From Desulfatitalea sp. BRH_c12 (GTDB lineage Bacteria; Desulfobacterota; Desulfobacteria; Desulfobacterales; Desulfosarcinaceae), in assembly GCA_000961655.1 (NCBI GenBank), contig LADR01000006.1, positions 1 to 44,059 on the forward strand: DNA of 44,059 nucleotides, read 5' to 3'. The notes below the pieces were generated by a model. The model saw only the letters and a program-made list of their open reading frames with translations. It was not told where the DNA came from and did not search any database. Positions 8,547 to 17,970 of this stretch are shown piece by piece. Made by a program: the position numbers and the translations under genes. Each line of letters begins with the position of its first letter. Position 1 is the stretch's first letter.

Positions 8547-9497
8547 TCAATCCGCTTGCGCTCTGACGCGAGGATCCAGAAACGAATAGAGCGCATCCAC
8601 CAAAAAATTCACCACAACATAGCCCAGTGTAATTAACAGAATGCAACCTTGGACCATGTTTAAATCCCTGCTGTAAATAGCGCCCACGAGAAGCCGCCCA
8701 ATGCCTGGCAAAGCAAAAATGCTTTCCACAATGACAGCGCCTCCGACCAGATGACCGATGTGGATCCCCAGGATGGTAATCAGGGTAAATGAGGACGGTT
8801 TCAGTGCATGATCGAATAAAATTTTACGAGCAGAAAGCCCCTTGGCTTTTGCCGATAAAATAAAGGTTTCCTGAAGGGTTGCAATCATGTCGCTTCGCAA
8901 TACCCGCATCAGGGGCGCCCATTCCAGCAAGGCCAGGCTTGCAGCCGGCAACATCAGCGACCGGATATTCGCCAAAAGACCTTCTGACAAGGGGGCAAAA
9001 CCGGTGGCTGGAAGCCATCTCAGCTTCAGGGCAAAAATGTAAATGAGCACCATGGCCATGACAAAAACAGGGGCCGACATGAAGGCGAATGCTGTTGCGC
9101 TAAAAGCTCTGTCCAGTCCGGACCGGGATCGGTAGGCGCTGATAATCCCAATCGGTATGGCCAGCACCAGGGCCAAAATCTGAGAGATCATCATCAATTC
9201 GAGGGTGACCGGCAGACACGCAAAAATTGCGTTGGCAACCGGTTCGTGCGTAAGGAGAGACCTGCCAAAATCACCCTGCACAACGCCAGCGAGCCAATCG
9301 CCGTAGCGGATAAAAATATGCCGGTCTAACCCCAGCGCCTCGCGGAGGGCTTTCACCCCCTCAACGGTGGCATCCGCGCCCGCAATCTCATAGGCCACAT
9401 CTCCGGGCAACACATCCATCATCAAAAATGTGAGCGCCGTGACCGCGACCAAAACCGATAGGAGGCGCAGGAACTTTTTGATTAGATGTCTGAACAT
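8547..9497 (-). CDS. Peptide/nickel-type ABC transporter permease (DppB/OppB)
   Basis: The protein has 316 residues. A single N-terminal helix is followed by a periplasmic part with YGDWLAGVVQGDFGRSL, diagnostic of DppB/OppB. A BPD_transp_1 domain follows, with its EAA-type loop near SAKAKGLSARKILFDHALKP. It follows the MFS gene in the operon, so the binding protein is separated from its permeases by the exporter gene. Confidence 0.93.
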   Translation of the reverse strand: MFRHLIKKFLRLLSVLVAVTALTFLMMDVLPGDVAYEIAGADATVEGVKALREALGLDRHIFIRYGDWLAGVVQGDFGRSLLTHEPVANAIFACLPVTLELMMISQILALVLAIPIGIISAYRSRSGLDRAFSATAFAFMSAPVFVMAMVLIYIFALKLRWLPATGFAPLSEGLLANIRSLMLPAASLALLEWAPLMRVLRSDMIATLQETFILSAKAKGLSARKILFDHALKPSSFTLITILGIHIGHLVGGAVIVESIFALPGIGRLLVGAIYSRDLNMVQGCILLITLGYVVVNFLVDALYSFLDPRVRAQAD

Positions 9498-9551
9498 AGC
9501 GATGTCCGGCGTCCGGTGTTGGATGAATGGATTTATGGCACATCGAACGAC

Positions 9552-10760
9552 CTATTTCATTACTTTTATTCTCCCAACTTGACATTCATCCCCGATTTCC
9601 GAATGCGACGCTTTTCTAAAGCATACCACGAGAAGAACTGTGACTGCCGTCATTAAAACCGAACCGCCACGGAAAGCTGCTTCTCTGGAAAGGGTATCCA
9701 TGGCCACACCGCCCAGAATCGGGCCGATCATCATCCCCAGGCTGTCCGCCGTTGCAATGAGAGACATTGCAGCCCCCATTGCCGATTTATCCAAACCGAT
9801 CAGTACCGTCGTCGCCATGACAGGCGGAAGCGCAATGCCTCCCCCTATGCCCAGCAGGATGCTGGCCATGTAAAAGTCGCGTACGTGGTCGACGTTCGAC
9901 AGCAGGAGCATTCCAATGGCGATCACGCAACCGCCGAGGCCGATTAAGAAGCCTTTACGCACCTTGTCCGCCAAGATACCCGAAACCGGCATCACCAAAC
10001 CGCCTGCGACCATGCCGGAAGTAATCATCATCCCGATGGTGAACCCCGACAACTTGAAAATGACATCCGCGATCAAGGGCGCAAATGACCAGACAATACC
10101 AATGCACATGCCATGGGTAAGCCGGAATATGAACATCGCGGCGATTTGCGGATTTTTGATCAGGCTGCCAAAGCGCTTCCGAGATCTTTTCGGGGATAAA
10201 TCGCGTTCCACGTCCACTTGCGGCAACAAGCCCCAGGACATTAAAAACCCCGCGAAGCAAACCAGCCCCATGCTCAAAAAGGCTGCCTCTATCGTCAGCC
10301 AATCCTTTATCCCGCCACCGATAATCGGTCCGCCGGCCAGACCGATCCACATCGAAAGATTCAAAACGCCCATGCGGGCGCCTTCTTTGCCTTTCGGTGT
10401 GATTTCCCCGGCATATGCCTGCGCAACCGGTATGACCATGGCGGATACCGCACCTTGGAAAAAACGAATCAGTATGAGTGCATAGGCATTTTTAGCGTAG
10501 ATATAGGCCAAAGAGGCGATAAAAGACCCGAAAAGACCCAGCGCGATAAAAGGCTTTCTGCCTATTGCATCCGACCAATTCCCGAAAACAGGCTGGAACA
10601 AGGTCCGCGACAACGAAAAGGCGCCGAAGATCACCCCGATAAGAAAGCCGGACGCCCCCAGGCTGAACGCATAACCCGGCAGCAGCGGCACGACAAGGCC
10701 CTGCCCGAGAGAGGCGCAGGCGAGCGCAAAGAAAAGGATAATGAAAATTCTACTTTTCAA
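9552..10760 (-). CDS. MFS transporter (12-TM drug/metabolite efflux type)
   Basis: This is a 402-residue major facilitator with twelve hydrophobic segments. Motif A is present between helices 2 and 3 (GNWSDAIGRKPFIALG) and a degenerate copy occurs in the second half (GILADKVRKGFLIGLGG). It resembles the TetA-like branch of drug:H+ antiporters. The best start is TTG 10760, inside the 3' end of the binding-protein gene (11-nt overlap, so translationally coupled), because no other Met occurs before the first helices. An exporter embedded within an importer operon suggests that the operon secretes and then recovers the same or a related molecule. That is inference. Confidence 0.88.
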   Translation of the reverse strand: MKSRIFIILFFALACASLGQGLVVPLLPGYAFSLGASGFLIGVIFGAFSLSRTLFQPVFGNWSDAIGRKPFIALGLFGSFIASLAYIYAKNAYALILIRFFQGAVSAMVIPVAQAYAGEITPKGKEGARMGVLNLSMWIGLAGGPIIGGGIKDWLTIEAAFLSMGLVCFAGFLMSWGLLPQVDVERDLSPKRSRKRFGSLIKNPQIAAMFIFRLTHGMCIGIVWSFAPLIADVIFKLSGFTIGMMITSGMVAGGLVMPVSGILADKVRKGFLIGLGGCVIAIGMLLLSNVDHVRDFYMASILLGIGGGIALPPVMATTVLIGLDKSAMGAAMSLIATADSLGMMIGPILGGVAMDTLSREAAFRGGSVLMTAVTVLLVVCFRKASHSEIGDECQVGRIKVMK

Positions 10761-12312
10761 GCCAGGCTTCCGTAAGCTGAATGACGCCGTTTTTGATTTC
10801 CGGGATTCCTTTCACTGCCGGGTCGGCAATCACATGAAATCGCCGGCCGCCTCGGTAGATAATGGGGATGTCCCGATTAATGATTCCGGCAATATCACAC
10901 AGCATCTGGCTCCGTTTTTGCGCATCCGTTTCCATGCGTTGGGCTACCAGCAGTTCATCCAGTGCAGGATTGCTGTAACCGGACACGTTACCTCGGCTTT
11001 GGGAGTGAAAATTTCCAAACAGTATTGGCCCCATGTCGGTTGCAGAAGGCATGCGCCATGTGGATATCTGATAATCTTTGGTGATGACTTTTTTGACCAC
11101 CGGTCCGAAACTCAATCCCACTGGTTTTACAACGACACCGATCTGCTTGCAAAAATGCTGCAACAGCTCTCCTTGTTCACTCCCCCGCTTGGTGTTGGAG
11201 TGCAGGCATTCGATCGCAACGGGTTTGCCATAGTCATTGAGGAGCTGTTTGGCCTTTTGCGGGTCGTAAGTGGGATACCCCGCTTCTTTGCAGTCGATAC
11301 CTTCCCCTAAAGGATGCATTGCTACCGGAATGGCATTTTTATAGCTCATGGTCACACAGGCTTCTTGATTCCAGGCATGTGCGATGGCGCGGCGCACACG
11401 CGGGTCATCAAAAGGGGGAATCGTCGTATTCAGGACAAAGATCTCCGCCCCATTGCCCTCGCCTTGGTGAAGCACCAGATTCGAATCTTTCTGCGCCTGC
11501 TCGATAATGGTGCCGCGATCCATCCAGATGGCATCCATTTGGCCCGATTTCAGGCTGACGAAGCGCGTCTGGTGATCCGGCATAATTTTGAAAACGATTT
11601 CATCGAGGTAGGGCCTGTCTTTTTGCCAGTAATCAGGGTTTTTCTTCACCACGAGTCGGTCGCCTGATATCCATTGCTTGAACACGAACGGACCAGTCCC
11701 CACTGGTGCGCGCAGTTGGGTTCCTTCCGCGACAGCTTTGGGTGAAGGGATAAACATGCTCAATCCCCTGGTTTCGGAAAGGATTTGGGGAAACGGCAGC
11801 CACGCATGGGCCAGTTGAAAGTGTACCGTAAAGTCATTGACTTTCGATACCGACTGAATCGGCTCAAAAAACGAACGTCCGCGAAAACGGTTTGCCGGAT
11901 CTATCATCCTGGACCAATGATGAACCACCGCATCGGCATTGAATGGCGTACCGTCGTGAAAGGTCACGCCTTGCCGCAACGTTATCTTCCACAATTTTCT
12001 ATCTTTTAACGGCTCCGCGGAAAGGGCAAGGGCCGGAATCAGGTTGCCCTTATCATCCGTATCGAACAGCGGCTCCAAGATCGTATTCAGTACAACCGCG
12101 TCGCAAATGGCAAATCCACTGGCTTTGATCACGTCAAATCCGGCGAACTCGTCTTCCGCACCGAATGAAAGCGTTCCACCGTGTTTGGGCTCGGCCGCCT
12201 GAACCGGTTCGCCCGCAAAGACAAACGTAACAATAACGGCCGTTATACCCGCAAAGAGATAATTTCTGCAGCGTGCCTCGAAAGATTTCTTTTGTTCCGG
12301 CCTTCTGTTCAT
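10750..12312 (-). CDS. Periplasmic solute-binding protein of a peptide/nickel ABC transporter (SBP_bac_5)
   Basis: This 520-residue secreted protein has a basic N-terminus, a hydrophobic core and a VQAAEP signal-peptidase region near residue 39. The mature part has the SBP_bac_5 hallmarks: GGTLSFG at the start, a WKITLRQGVTFHDGTPFNADAVVHH segment near residue 90, GTGPFVFKQW, and NPDYW. Family members bind oligopeptides, nickel complexes, opines or metallophores. ATG 12312 lies seven bases after AGGAGG. It is the binding component for the B-C-D-F subunits downstream. No metal-binding residues can be assigned by eye. Confidence 0.92.
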   Translation of the reverse strand: MNRRPEQKKSFEARCRNYLFAGITAVIVTFVFAGEPVQAAEPKHGGTLSFGAEDEFAGFDVIKASGFAICDAVVLNTILEPLFDTDDKGNLIPALALSAEPLKDRKLWKITLRQGVTFHDGTPFNADAVVHHWSRMIDPANRFRGRSFFEPIQSVSKVNDFTVHFQLAHAWLPFPQILSETRGLSMFIPSPKAVAEGTQLRAPVGTGPFVFKQWISGDRLVVKKNPDYWQKDRPYLDEIVFKIMPDHQTRFVSLKSGQMDAIWMDRGTIIEQAQKDSNLVLHQGEGNGAEIFVLNTTIPPFDDPRVRRAIAHAWNQEACVTMSYKNAIPVAMHPLGEGIDCKEAGYPTYDPQKAKQLLNDYGKPVAIECLHSNTKRGSEQGELLQHFCKQIGVVVKPVGLSFGPVVKKVITKDYQISTWRMPSATDMGPILFGNFHSQSRGNVSGYSNPALDELLVAQRMETDAQKRSQMLCDIAGIINRDIPIIYRGGRRFHVIADPAVKGIPEIKNGVIQLTEAWLEK

Positions 12313-12346
12313 ACGCAAACCTCCTTTCTGGATCGGTTCGCTTTGT

Positions 12347-13234
12347 TCAAGGTTTTGGTTTTACTATTGCATGGACAAACATGAAAATATCCGAGACGGA
12401 TCTTTTCTGCTGACTTCCATGCAGACACGTACGCCAAAATACATCGCCGGCAATGTTGTGCACCTGACAAAATCCTCTTGTATGAAGAAATTCATCAATC
12501 CGATCAGGATCGATCCCGAAAACGATGTCCTCATCGAAGCTTCGCAGATTTTCTTTAAGCGCTTTTGCTTCTGGCTTAAGGCATGTACCTTCGGCCACGG
12601 AACAGGGGAAATAATCGAAGACCACAGCGCTGCCGGCTTCTGAATTTCCAGAAATGAAAAAAAGTGTTTCGTCTATGGATGCTTGAGGGATGTAATAGGT
12701 GACGCCCTCCCATATGAACAACGTAAACAGATCTTTTCGGTATCCATTTGCAAACAGCTTCTCGTCCAGTCTCTCCATATCGAAGCAGATAGGCACATGA
12801 CTGACAGCGTTTGAAAAGGAAGCGGGCATGTTTTGGAGGCATCGGATTTTCTCTGCCTGCGTGGCGGGATGGTCCAACTCGAATACTTTAACCCTTTTTT
12901 TGAAGAGTCGTTCGAATCGAAGCGCCCGCGTATCGTATCCGGCGCCCAGGATGACCAATTGGGCAAGGCCGCTGTCAAGGCATTTTAGCAGAACCTCGTC
13001 GATGAACCTGAGACGGGCCAACACGGCGCCACATACCCCTGGAACGATGTTTTCCCAGTGTCGGATCAGATCTTCGCTTTGTGCCGCGTCGTGATAAAGC
13101 GCCTTGAATTGAGGGGAAAGGAATTGTTCCGCATAAAGATCGTTGCAAATTCTTTGGTTGGGCGGTTTACGTGACTCCACCGCCCTGAGAAATGCATTGT
13201 GTGCCGCTGTCCGGCTAGGATTTTTGCCTCTCAT
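12347..13234 (-). CDS. Class I SAM-dependent methyltransferase, LCMT/Tcmp (PPM1) family
   Basis: The protein has 295 residues. It has the family's N-terminal helices, the SAM-binding motif LVILGAGYDTRALRF near residue 92, the acidic strand end VFELDHPATQAEK, and the FIWEGVTYYI segment near residue 170 that is typical of this family. Characterised members carboxyl-methylate proteins or small-molecule acids. The start overlaps the end of the TetR gene and the stop is about 35 nt before the binding-protein gene, so it belongs to the transporter operon. It may modify the transported compound, but no substrate is shown. Confidence 0.87.
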   Translation of the reverse strand: MRGKNPSRTAAHNAFLRAVESRKPPNQRICNDLYAEQFLSPQFKALYHDAAQSEDLIRHWENIVPGVCGAVLARLRFIDEVLLKCLDSGLAQLVILGAGYDTRALRFERLFKKRVKVFELDHPATQAEKIRCLQNMPASFSNAVSHVPICFDMERLDEKLFANGYRKDLFTLFIWEGVTYYIPQASIDETLFFISGNSEAGSAVVFDYFPCSVAEGTCLKPEAKALKENLRSFDEDIVFGIDPDRIDEFLHTRGFCQVHNIAGDVFWRTCLHGSQQKRSVSDIFMFVHAIVKPKP

Positions 13235-13856
13235 AAGCTACGATCCCGAGTTTTTTCAAGGCCTTTTTATCTTTCAGGCCCTCGTAGATCACATGGTTGG
13301 CCATTTTCAGCACATCCGGCAATTTGACATTCATTTCCTTCAAAACAATTTCGGAGTCGATTTCCTGATGCGTAAACCACCCATTGTTGATCAGGGCTGC
13401 AATGCCATGGACAAAAAACCAGCGCATTACCCGGATCCGGTCCACGTCAGTCTGGGGCATATCCTGAAACGGCGGATAATCGGAAAGTTCCGCCCTTAAT
13501 ATCTCCCACATTTTACGGGTGTTTTTCCGCTGTAACGAGGCATGTTTTTCGTCATTAATGCATCGAAACAGCATTTTCTCCACGATAGCGAATTTGACAT
13601 ATCCGATCGCTTGATCGAGCCATTTGTCACCGGTGGTTTCAGACGTCAGGTAGGTATCGAACAGGTCCAACGCCTTTTTCACCACTTCTTCCTCGAGATT
13701 CTTCATAGATGCAAGATACGAGTAAATCGGCCGGGTAGATGAATTGAGCGCCTTTGCAATCGCCCGGGCGGAAAGTCCATCCCACCCTTCTCTGCGGACG
13801 ATGGCAAAGGCGGCATCAATGATATCCTCTGTTAGAAAGCGCTGTTTGGGAGGCAT
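13215..13856 (-). CDS. TetR family transcriptional regulator
   Basis: This 213-residue protein has an N-terminal TetR helix-turn-helix (about residues 8-52; IIDAAFAIVRREGWDGLSARAIAKAL, then SSTRPIYSYLASM as recognition helix) and a helical ligand-binding domain with an unknown ligand. It is the first gene of the leftward operon and overlaps the methyltransferase gene. Palindromic GTAAC/GTTAC repeats just upstream (13879-13906) are the likely autoregulatory operator. As a TetR-type repressor it would be relieved by a ligand, plausibly the compound handled by the downstream transporters. Confidence 0.9.
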   Translation of the reverse strand: MPPKQRFLTEDIIDAAFAIVRREGWDGLSARAIAKALNSSTRPIYSYLASMKNLEEEVVKKALDLFDTYLTSETTGDKWLDQAIGYVKFAIVEKMLFRCINDEKHASLQRKNTRKMWEILRAELSDYPPFQDMPQTDVDRIRVMRWFFVHGIAALINNGWFTHQEIDSEIVLKEMNVKLPDVLKMANHVIYEGLKDKKALKKLGIVAYERQKS

Positions 13857-13878
13857 AGAAAGTCTTGGCTCCTTATGG

Positions 13879-13906
13879 GTAACATACGTTACATTACATT
13901 TGTAAC
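13879..13906 (-). promoter_or_regulatory. Putative TetR operator upstream of the transporter operon
   Basis: Three alternating half-sites, GTAAC (13879-13883), GTTAC (13888-13892) and GTAAC (13902-13906), form two overlapping inverted repeats with 4-nt and 9-nt spacers. They lie 23-50 bases before the TetR start codon, where a TetR dimer would block the promoter. Assignment is by position and symmetry only. Confidence 0.6.
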
Positions 13907-14026
13907 TTAACCAATGGTTTTGTTCACGTCAAGCGAAAAATACATCGGGGCGGCCATAACCATGGCGTTCGCCCTACGCTCGCGAGGACACCGCGATGAA
14001 TGCGACCCTTTTGTCCACTCCTAAAG

Positions 14027-15064
14027 TCAAAGCGTATAGGCTTGCCAAAAATTGCGTGCACGCTCGGCCGTCAATTCTGGCGAAGAAAAAGTGGCCATGT
14101 CTCCCAACATTACTTCGAACCCGGTAAAATCGCTGCGTACCCAAGGTGCGTAATTTGCGCGAACAGTGAGGATCACCCGCAGTTCCAAATCGTTCGAACC
14201 GTCCTCTAAGAGAAGCAGGCCGAGATTGTAGCCATTGCGACCGAGGCTGCGGTAAAATTTTTGTACGTTCAAAACACCTTGGGCCAAGGCCTGCCATTGA
14301 TCTTCAATGACTGTATGCAGGGAGGTGACCCCTGGCAGAATACCCCAGATTTCATAAAAGCCTTCGGGGGCAAAAGCGGCCAACCATTGCCACGGCCCGG
14401 TGGCACCTATCCATCGCCGGGCAGCATGCTTTTCCAGGGTCAGATAATCGCTGAACATGCGCGTGCCGGATTGCAGCCGGTGTTCAGCAGCACGGAATTT
14501 TAAAAAGCGCTGGTAATTGGCCGGTATGCGGTCGGCTTGTACCTGTAGATGGGGATGGAGCAGCGATCCCCCGGCAGACGGCAGGTGGTTCTGGGTGATG
14601 GCCATGTAAACGGCCGCAGGGTCATGGACCAAAACCTGCAGCAGGTATGCCCGGCAGTTCATAAAACTGTCCGTGTAGGATTGCCGGTGGGCGGTGCCGA
14701 TTTCTACGAAGTGGTCATCGTCGAAAAGACTGACCCCTGAATACCGTCCATAGGGGAAAAGGTTTGGGAAAAGGGTCGAATTTCCTCGGGTCATGCGCCC
14801 CTGGGGCCACAATTCGGGTGCAAGCTGCGGGGTATGCGTCGCAAGCCGCGCTTGGCAGAAGGGACAGTTGGCGCGGTTTTCAGAAAAAGGCGGGGGTTCG
14901 GGCAGAGATTCCGTGCCGGGTTCATGCTCTTCACCGCGGCTGTGGGTGATTCTGCACGTTCGGCCGGTAATCGGGTTGGTGCGGACTTCGATGGGACGCT
15001 CAGCAGTCCGGCCGTCGGGCAGTACAATCCGGGAATGAAAAGTCTCTTGTTTAAATTGAAGCAT
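14027..15064 (-). CDS. Galactose-1-phosphate uridylyltransferase-like (GalT/HIT superfamily) protein
   Basis: This protein of about 345 residues has the zinc-ligand pair NCPFC (C67, C70) and the histidine-triad active site HPHLQ (H170-Q174, H172 the expected nucleophile), in GalT order. The GalT-typical ITQNHLPSAGGSLLHPH context supports a nucleotide-sugar or related nucleotidyl-transfer reaction. No galK, galE or other Leloir gene is nearby, so the sugar may differ. Start ATG 15064 gives a normal N-terminus; a longer in-frame start at 15109 is less likely. It stands alone, downstream of the TetR operon promoter on the same strand. Confidence 0.8.
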   Translation of the reverse strand: MLQFKQETFHSRIVLPDGRTAERPIEVRTNPITGRTCRITHSRGEEHEPGTESLPEPPPFSENRANCPFCQARLATHTPQLAPELWPQGRMTRGNSTLFPNLFPYGRYSGVSLFDDDHFVEIGTAHRQSYTDSFMNCRAYLLQVLVHDPAAVYMAITQNHLPSAGGSLLHPHLQVQADRIPANYQRFLKFRAAEHRLQSGTRMFSDYLTLEKHAARRWIGATGPWQWLAAFAPEGFYEIWGILPGVTSLHTVIEDQWQALAQGVLNVQKFYRSLGRNGYNLGLLLLEDGSNDLELRVILTVRANYAPWVRSDFTGFEVMLGDMATFSSPELTAERARNFWQAYTL

Positions 15065-15456
15065 GGGCGTCACCGCCTTCGGGCATACTTGATGAACCCC
15101 ACCGTACATTGCTGCCGGTAGGAGTCATCAGCCCAGCCCGGGCGGTTATACGGGGGGCTCCATCCCCGATCAACTTTTCAAAATTAATATGAATTTTTCG
15201 AAAAAAAGCAAGTTCGAAGCTGCTCTTGGTCTAACCCAAAAACATTTTTAGCAACACCATATCAGCGGAAATTCAGATCGACTACTTAAAATATCTTCCG
15301 GTCTACACACCCATTCAGAGCGCCTTTTCATGCACTTGCAGAATCTATACTCGAATCCTCTATGATCGTGTTGAATCCCTTCGATGGATGCTTACCCTCA
15401 CACTTTGTAAGGTTATGAACTCCTGAGCAGAGTACCCGGATGTAAGGAGGTCTAAT
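15065..15456. other. Intergenic region, 392 bp, no gene found
   Basis: The region lies between the divergent GalT-like and YHS genes and must hold both promoters. I see a strong ribosome-binding site (TAAGGAGG at 15443-15450) for the YHS gene but no convincing -35/-10 pair, operator or RNA structure. Small open frames here lack ribosome sites and family resemblance. Confidence 0.6.
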
Positions 15457-15939
15457 ATGTCAACGCCAAATTTTAAAAAAACTTTCATAATAGTTATCTT
15501 TACATTTCAGCTGGCGCTGGCGGCCATAACGATGAGTGTTGCGGGGAATACCGTTTCTCCGGTCAACAAAAACGATGACAGCATCGCTATCAAAGGCTAC
15601 GATCCCGTTGCCTACTTCACCCAAGGCCGGGCAGTCAAAGGAGATACCGCTTATACATTTGACTGGCAGAACGCCAAATGGCAATTTACCACGATCGAAC
15701 ATCGCGACATGTTCGCATCCAGCCCGGAGCTGTATGCGCCCCAATATGGCGGTTTTTGTTCGATGGCTATGGCAGCCGGTGAATTTTACAGTGTGGATCC
15801 GGAGGCATTCAAGATCGTCGCCGGAAAACTTTACCTCAACTATAACCATTTGACCCTGGTGGATTTCGAAAAAAGGGCCTCCGAAAACATTCAAAAAGCG
15901 GATTCGAACTGGCTCAAAAAAACCGCATCCAACAATTAG
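15457..15939 (+). CDS. Secreted YHS-domain protein
   Basis: The 160-residue protein has a signal peptide (about residues 1-29, hydrophobic core FIIVIFTFQLALAAITM). A YHS domain follows, with IKGYDPVAYFTQG at its start, the F-W-Q core and YGGFCSMAMAAG containing the Cys seen in this family. YHS domains are implicated in binding metals such as Cu, Hg or Fe in periplasmic proteins and in metal-ATPases. TAAGGAGG sits seven bases before ATG. It converges with the cyclase-TPR gene, leaving only six bases between stops. Its partner is not evident. Confidence 0.88.
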   Translation: MSTPNFKKTFIIVIFTFQLALAAITMSVAGNTVSPVNKNDDSIAIKGYDPVAYFTQGRAVKGDTAYTFDWQNAKWQFTTIEHRDMFASSPELYAPQYGGFCSMAMAAGEFYSVDPEAFKIVAGKLYLNYNHLTLVDFEKRASENIQKADSNWLKKTASNN

Positions 15940-15945
15940 AAAATT

Positions 15946-17832
15946 TTATTTTTCGGATGCCACCGCAAACGCCTTGCGCAGGCCATTTATGACTTTTTGC
16001 CGATCCACCGGATTTCTGAAGGCGCGACCGTAATCTTCCAAATCAAAGAACGGCTCCAGGCGCTGAGCCGTCTCCGCGGCTTGCGCTGCGGCACCCATAC
16101 GTCCGGTCTGGGCGTATGCTGCCGAAAGAATGATGTAGTAGCCTGAAAAGGCCGGCCACTGGTTCAGGCCGCGCTCCAGCATTTTTATGGCGTCGTCGTA
16201 TTGTTCCTTTAAATAGTATGCTGTGCCAAGATGCATCAGTGTGTCCCTGGGCTTGCTGCCGAGGCGCAGGGCAAATTTCAGGGAATCGATAGCCGCGTCT
16301 GTTTTGCCGGACCAGAGCATGATCCATCCGCGCGCCTCGTAGCTGTCGGCGTCGTTGGGGTTGAGTTCGATCGCTCGTTGTAATTCGCTTAATGCATTGT
16401 CATATTGCGCCTGGGCGGCAAAGATCCGAGCCAGCAGATGATGGCCCGCAGCATCGGCCTCGTCTATGGACAATGCCTTCCGTGCGAACTCTCGGGCGCG
16501 GACCAGAGTTTTCTCGGGGAATTCAGTCCAGCCGAAAATCACTTTTTCATATTCGACCTTGCCCATTCCGATGAATGCGGCGGCATAGCTGGGATCGAGC
16601 GAGACCGCCTTTTCAAACATTTCCTTTGCCTTGATGTTGGCCGCAAGCGTTCGCTCATGATGGAAGCTGTATCCTTTCAACAAATAATCATAGGCCTCGA
16701 GGTTGCCTGTCTTAGGCTTGACGCGGGACCGCTCGGCTGAAGAGAGTTTAACCGCCAGGTTCGATACGATCATCTGTACGATCTCGTTTTGCAGCTGGAA
16801 AATATTGCGCATATCCCGCACATACCGTTCGGTCCAGATGAGCTTTTGGCTGGCTGTATCGACGAGCCGAACATTGATGCGGACTTTCTCATCCACCTTC
16901 TGTATACTGCCTTCTATCACATAGCGGACATCCATCTCTTTGCCAATGCGTTCGATCCTGTCCGTCTTGCTCTTGTATTTGAAAACGGATTCGCTGGCGA
17001 TCACCAATAGTTCATGGAATTTTGAGAGATCGGTGATGATGTCATCGGTCAACCCATCACTGAAGTACTCTTGTTCCTTATCTCCGCTGAGGTTCTTGAA
17101 CGGCAGCACCGCAATCGAAGCTTTGCCGGACGCTTCCGGCGCCGAGGGACGGTCCTCTCCGAAGGGAAGGTTTGCTGCCTTTCGCGAGAGATCGAGCATC
17201 CAAAGCCCACCCGCTATGAGGCTCAAGATAAAGACCACGGCCACCGGTCCCATCCGTTTTGATGGGCGGCGCACCTGGGCCTTGCCCCTGCATCCCCGGT
17301 TGGAAGGGTCTTCCCAGATTTTGTATGCTCGGACAGGTGTGACGATGTTTTTTACCGTTTGTTCACCGAGATACTCGCAACCGAAAGCAAGCTTGTTTTC
17401 AATCTGATCGAATACACCCCCTGAAATGCAGACACCTCCGGCTGCGGCCAAGGACTCCATCCTGGCGGCAATGTTGACGCCATCGCCATAGATCCGGTCC
17501 CCCTGCTGAAGTACGTCGCCTAAATTGATGCCGATCCGAAATTGCATCCTGCGCTCATCGGGAAGCTTGGCGTTCTCAACAATTAAAGCTGATTGGATCG
17601 CAAGGCCGCACTCAACCGCATGAACCACGCTGACAAATTCGACCAAAAGATTATCGCCCGGAGAATCGACAATCCGACCCTTAAATTTGATTGCCAATTC
17701 TTCAATCACTGCTCGATAGGCGGTTAGCGTGCGGACAGTGGCTTCCTCATCGGTTCTCATCAGGCGACCGTAGCCTTCTACATCGGCACTCAAAATGGCG
17801 CTGAGCTTGCGATCGAATCCCTGGGGTGTCAT
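15946..17832 (-). CDS. Class III cyclase-domain protein with TolB-like and TPR domains
   Basis: The protein has about 628 residues. The N-terminal class III cyclase domain (about 8-170) keeps the metal aspartates D17 and D60 but has Asp56 where the adenine-selecting Lys normally lies (VDSPGD), a variant common in this subfamily. A transmembrane helix (about 196-215) follows, then a FlgO/TolB-N-like domain (SIAVLPFKNLSGD..., about 240-365) and at least four TPR repeats to the C-terminus. Start ATG 17832 has AGGAG nine bases upstream. The architecture resembles the abundant cyclase-TPR proteins of Alphaproteobacteria and Deltaproteobacteria. Whether it makes cAMP is doubtful given the residue change. 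Confidence 0.88.
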   Translation of the reverse strand: MTPQGFDRKLSAILSADVEGYGRLMRTDEEATVRTLTAYRAVIEELAIKFKGRIVDSPGDNLLVEFVSVVHAVECGLAIQSALIVENAKLPDERRMQFRIGINLGDVLQQGDRIYGDGVNIAARMESLAAAGGVCISGGVFDQIENKLAFGCEYLGEQTVKNIVTPVRAYKIWEDPSNRGCRGKAQVRRPSKRMGPVAVVFILSLIAGGLWMLDLSRKAANLPFGEDRPSAPEASGKASIAVLPFKNLSGDKEQEYFSDGLTDDIITDLSKFHELLVIASESVFKYKSKTDRIERIGKEMDVRYVIEGSIQKVDEKVRINVRLVDTASQKLIWTERYVRDMRNIFQLQNEIVQMIVSNLAVKLSSAERSRVKPKTGNLEAYDYLLKGYSFHHERTLAANIKAKEMFEKAVSLDPSYAAAFIGMGKVEYEKVIFGWTEFPEKTLVRAREFARKALSIDEADAAGHHLLARIFAAQAQYDNALSELQRAIELNPNDADSYEARGWIMLWSGKTDAAIDSLKFALRLGSKPRDTLMHLGTAYYLKEQYDDAIKMLERGLNQWPAFSGYYIILSAAYAQTGRMGAAAQAAETAQRLEPFFDLEDYGRAFRNPVDRQKVINGLRKAFAVASEK

Positions 17833-17970
17833 AAAGGAATACTCCTGAACGCGCATGGATCTTGGACTCGGACGAACAAGAGACAGCCCCTGAAAGCGCT
17901 CTTATTACGAGGATTGAACACAATCAATAGATGTCAATTTACCCGGATGACACAATGAAACCGGTTCGCG

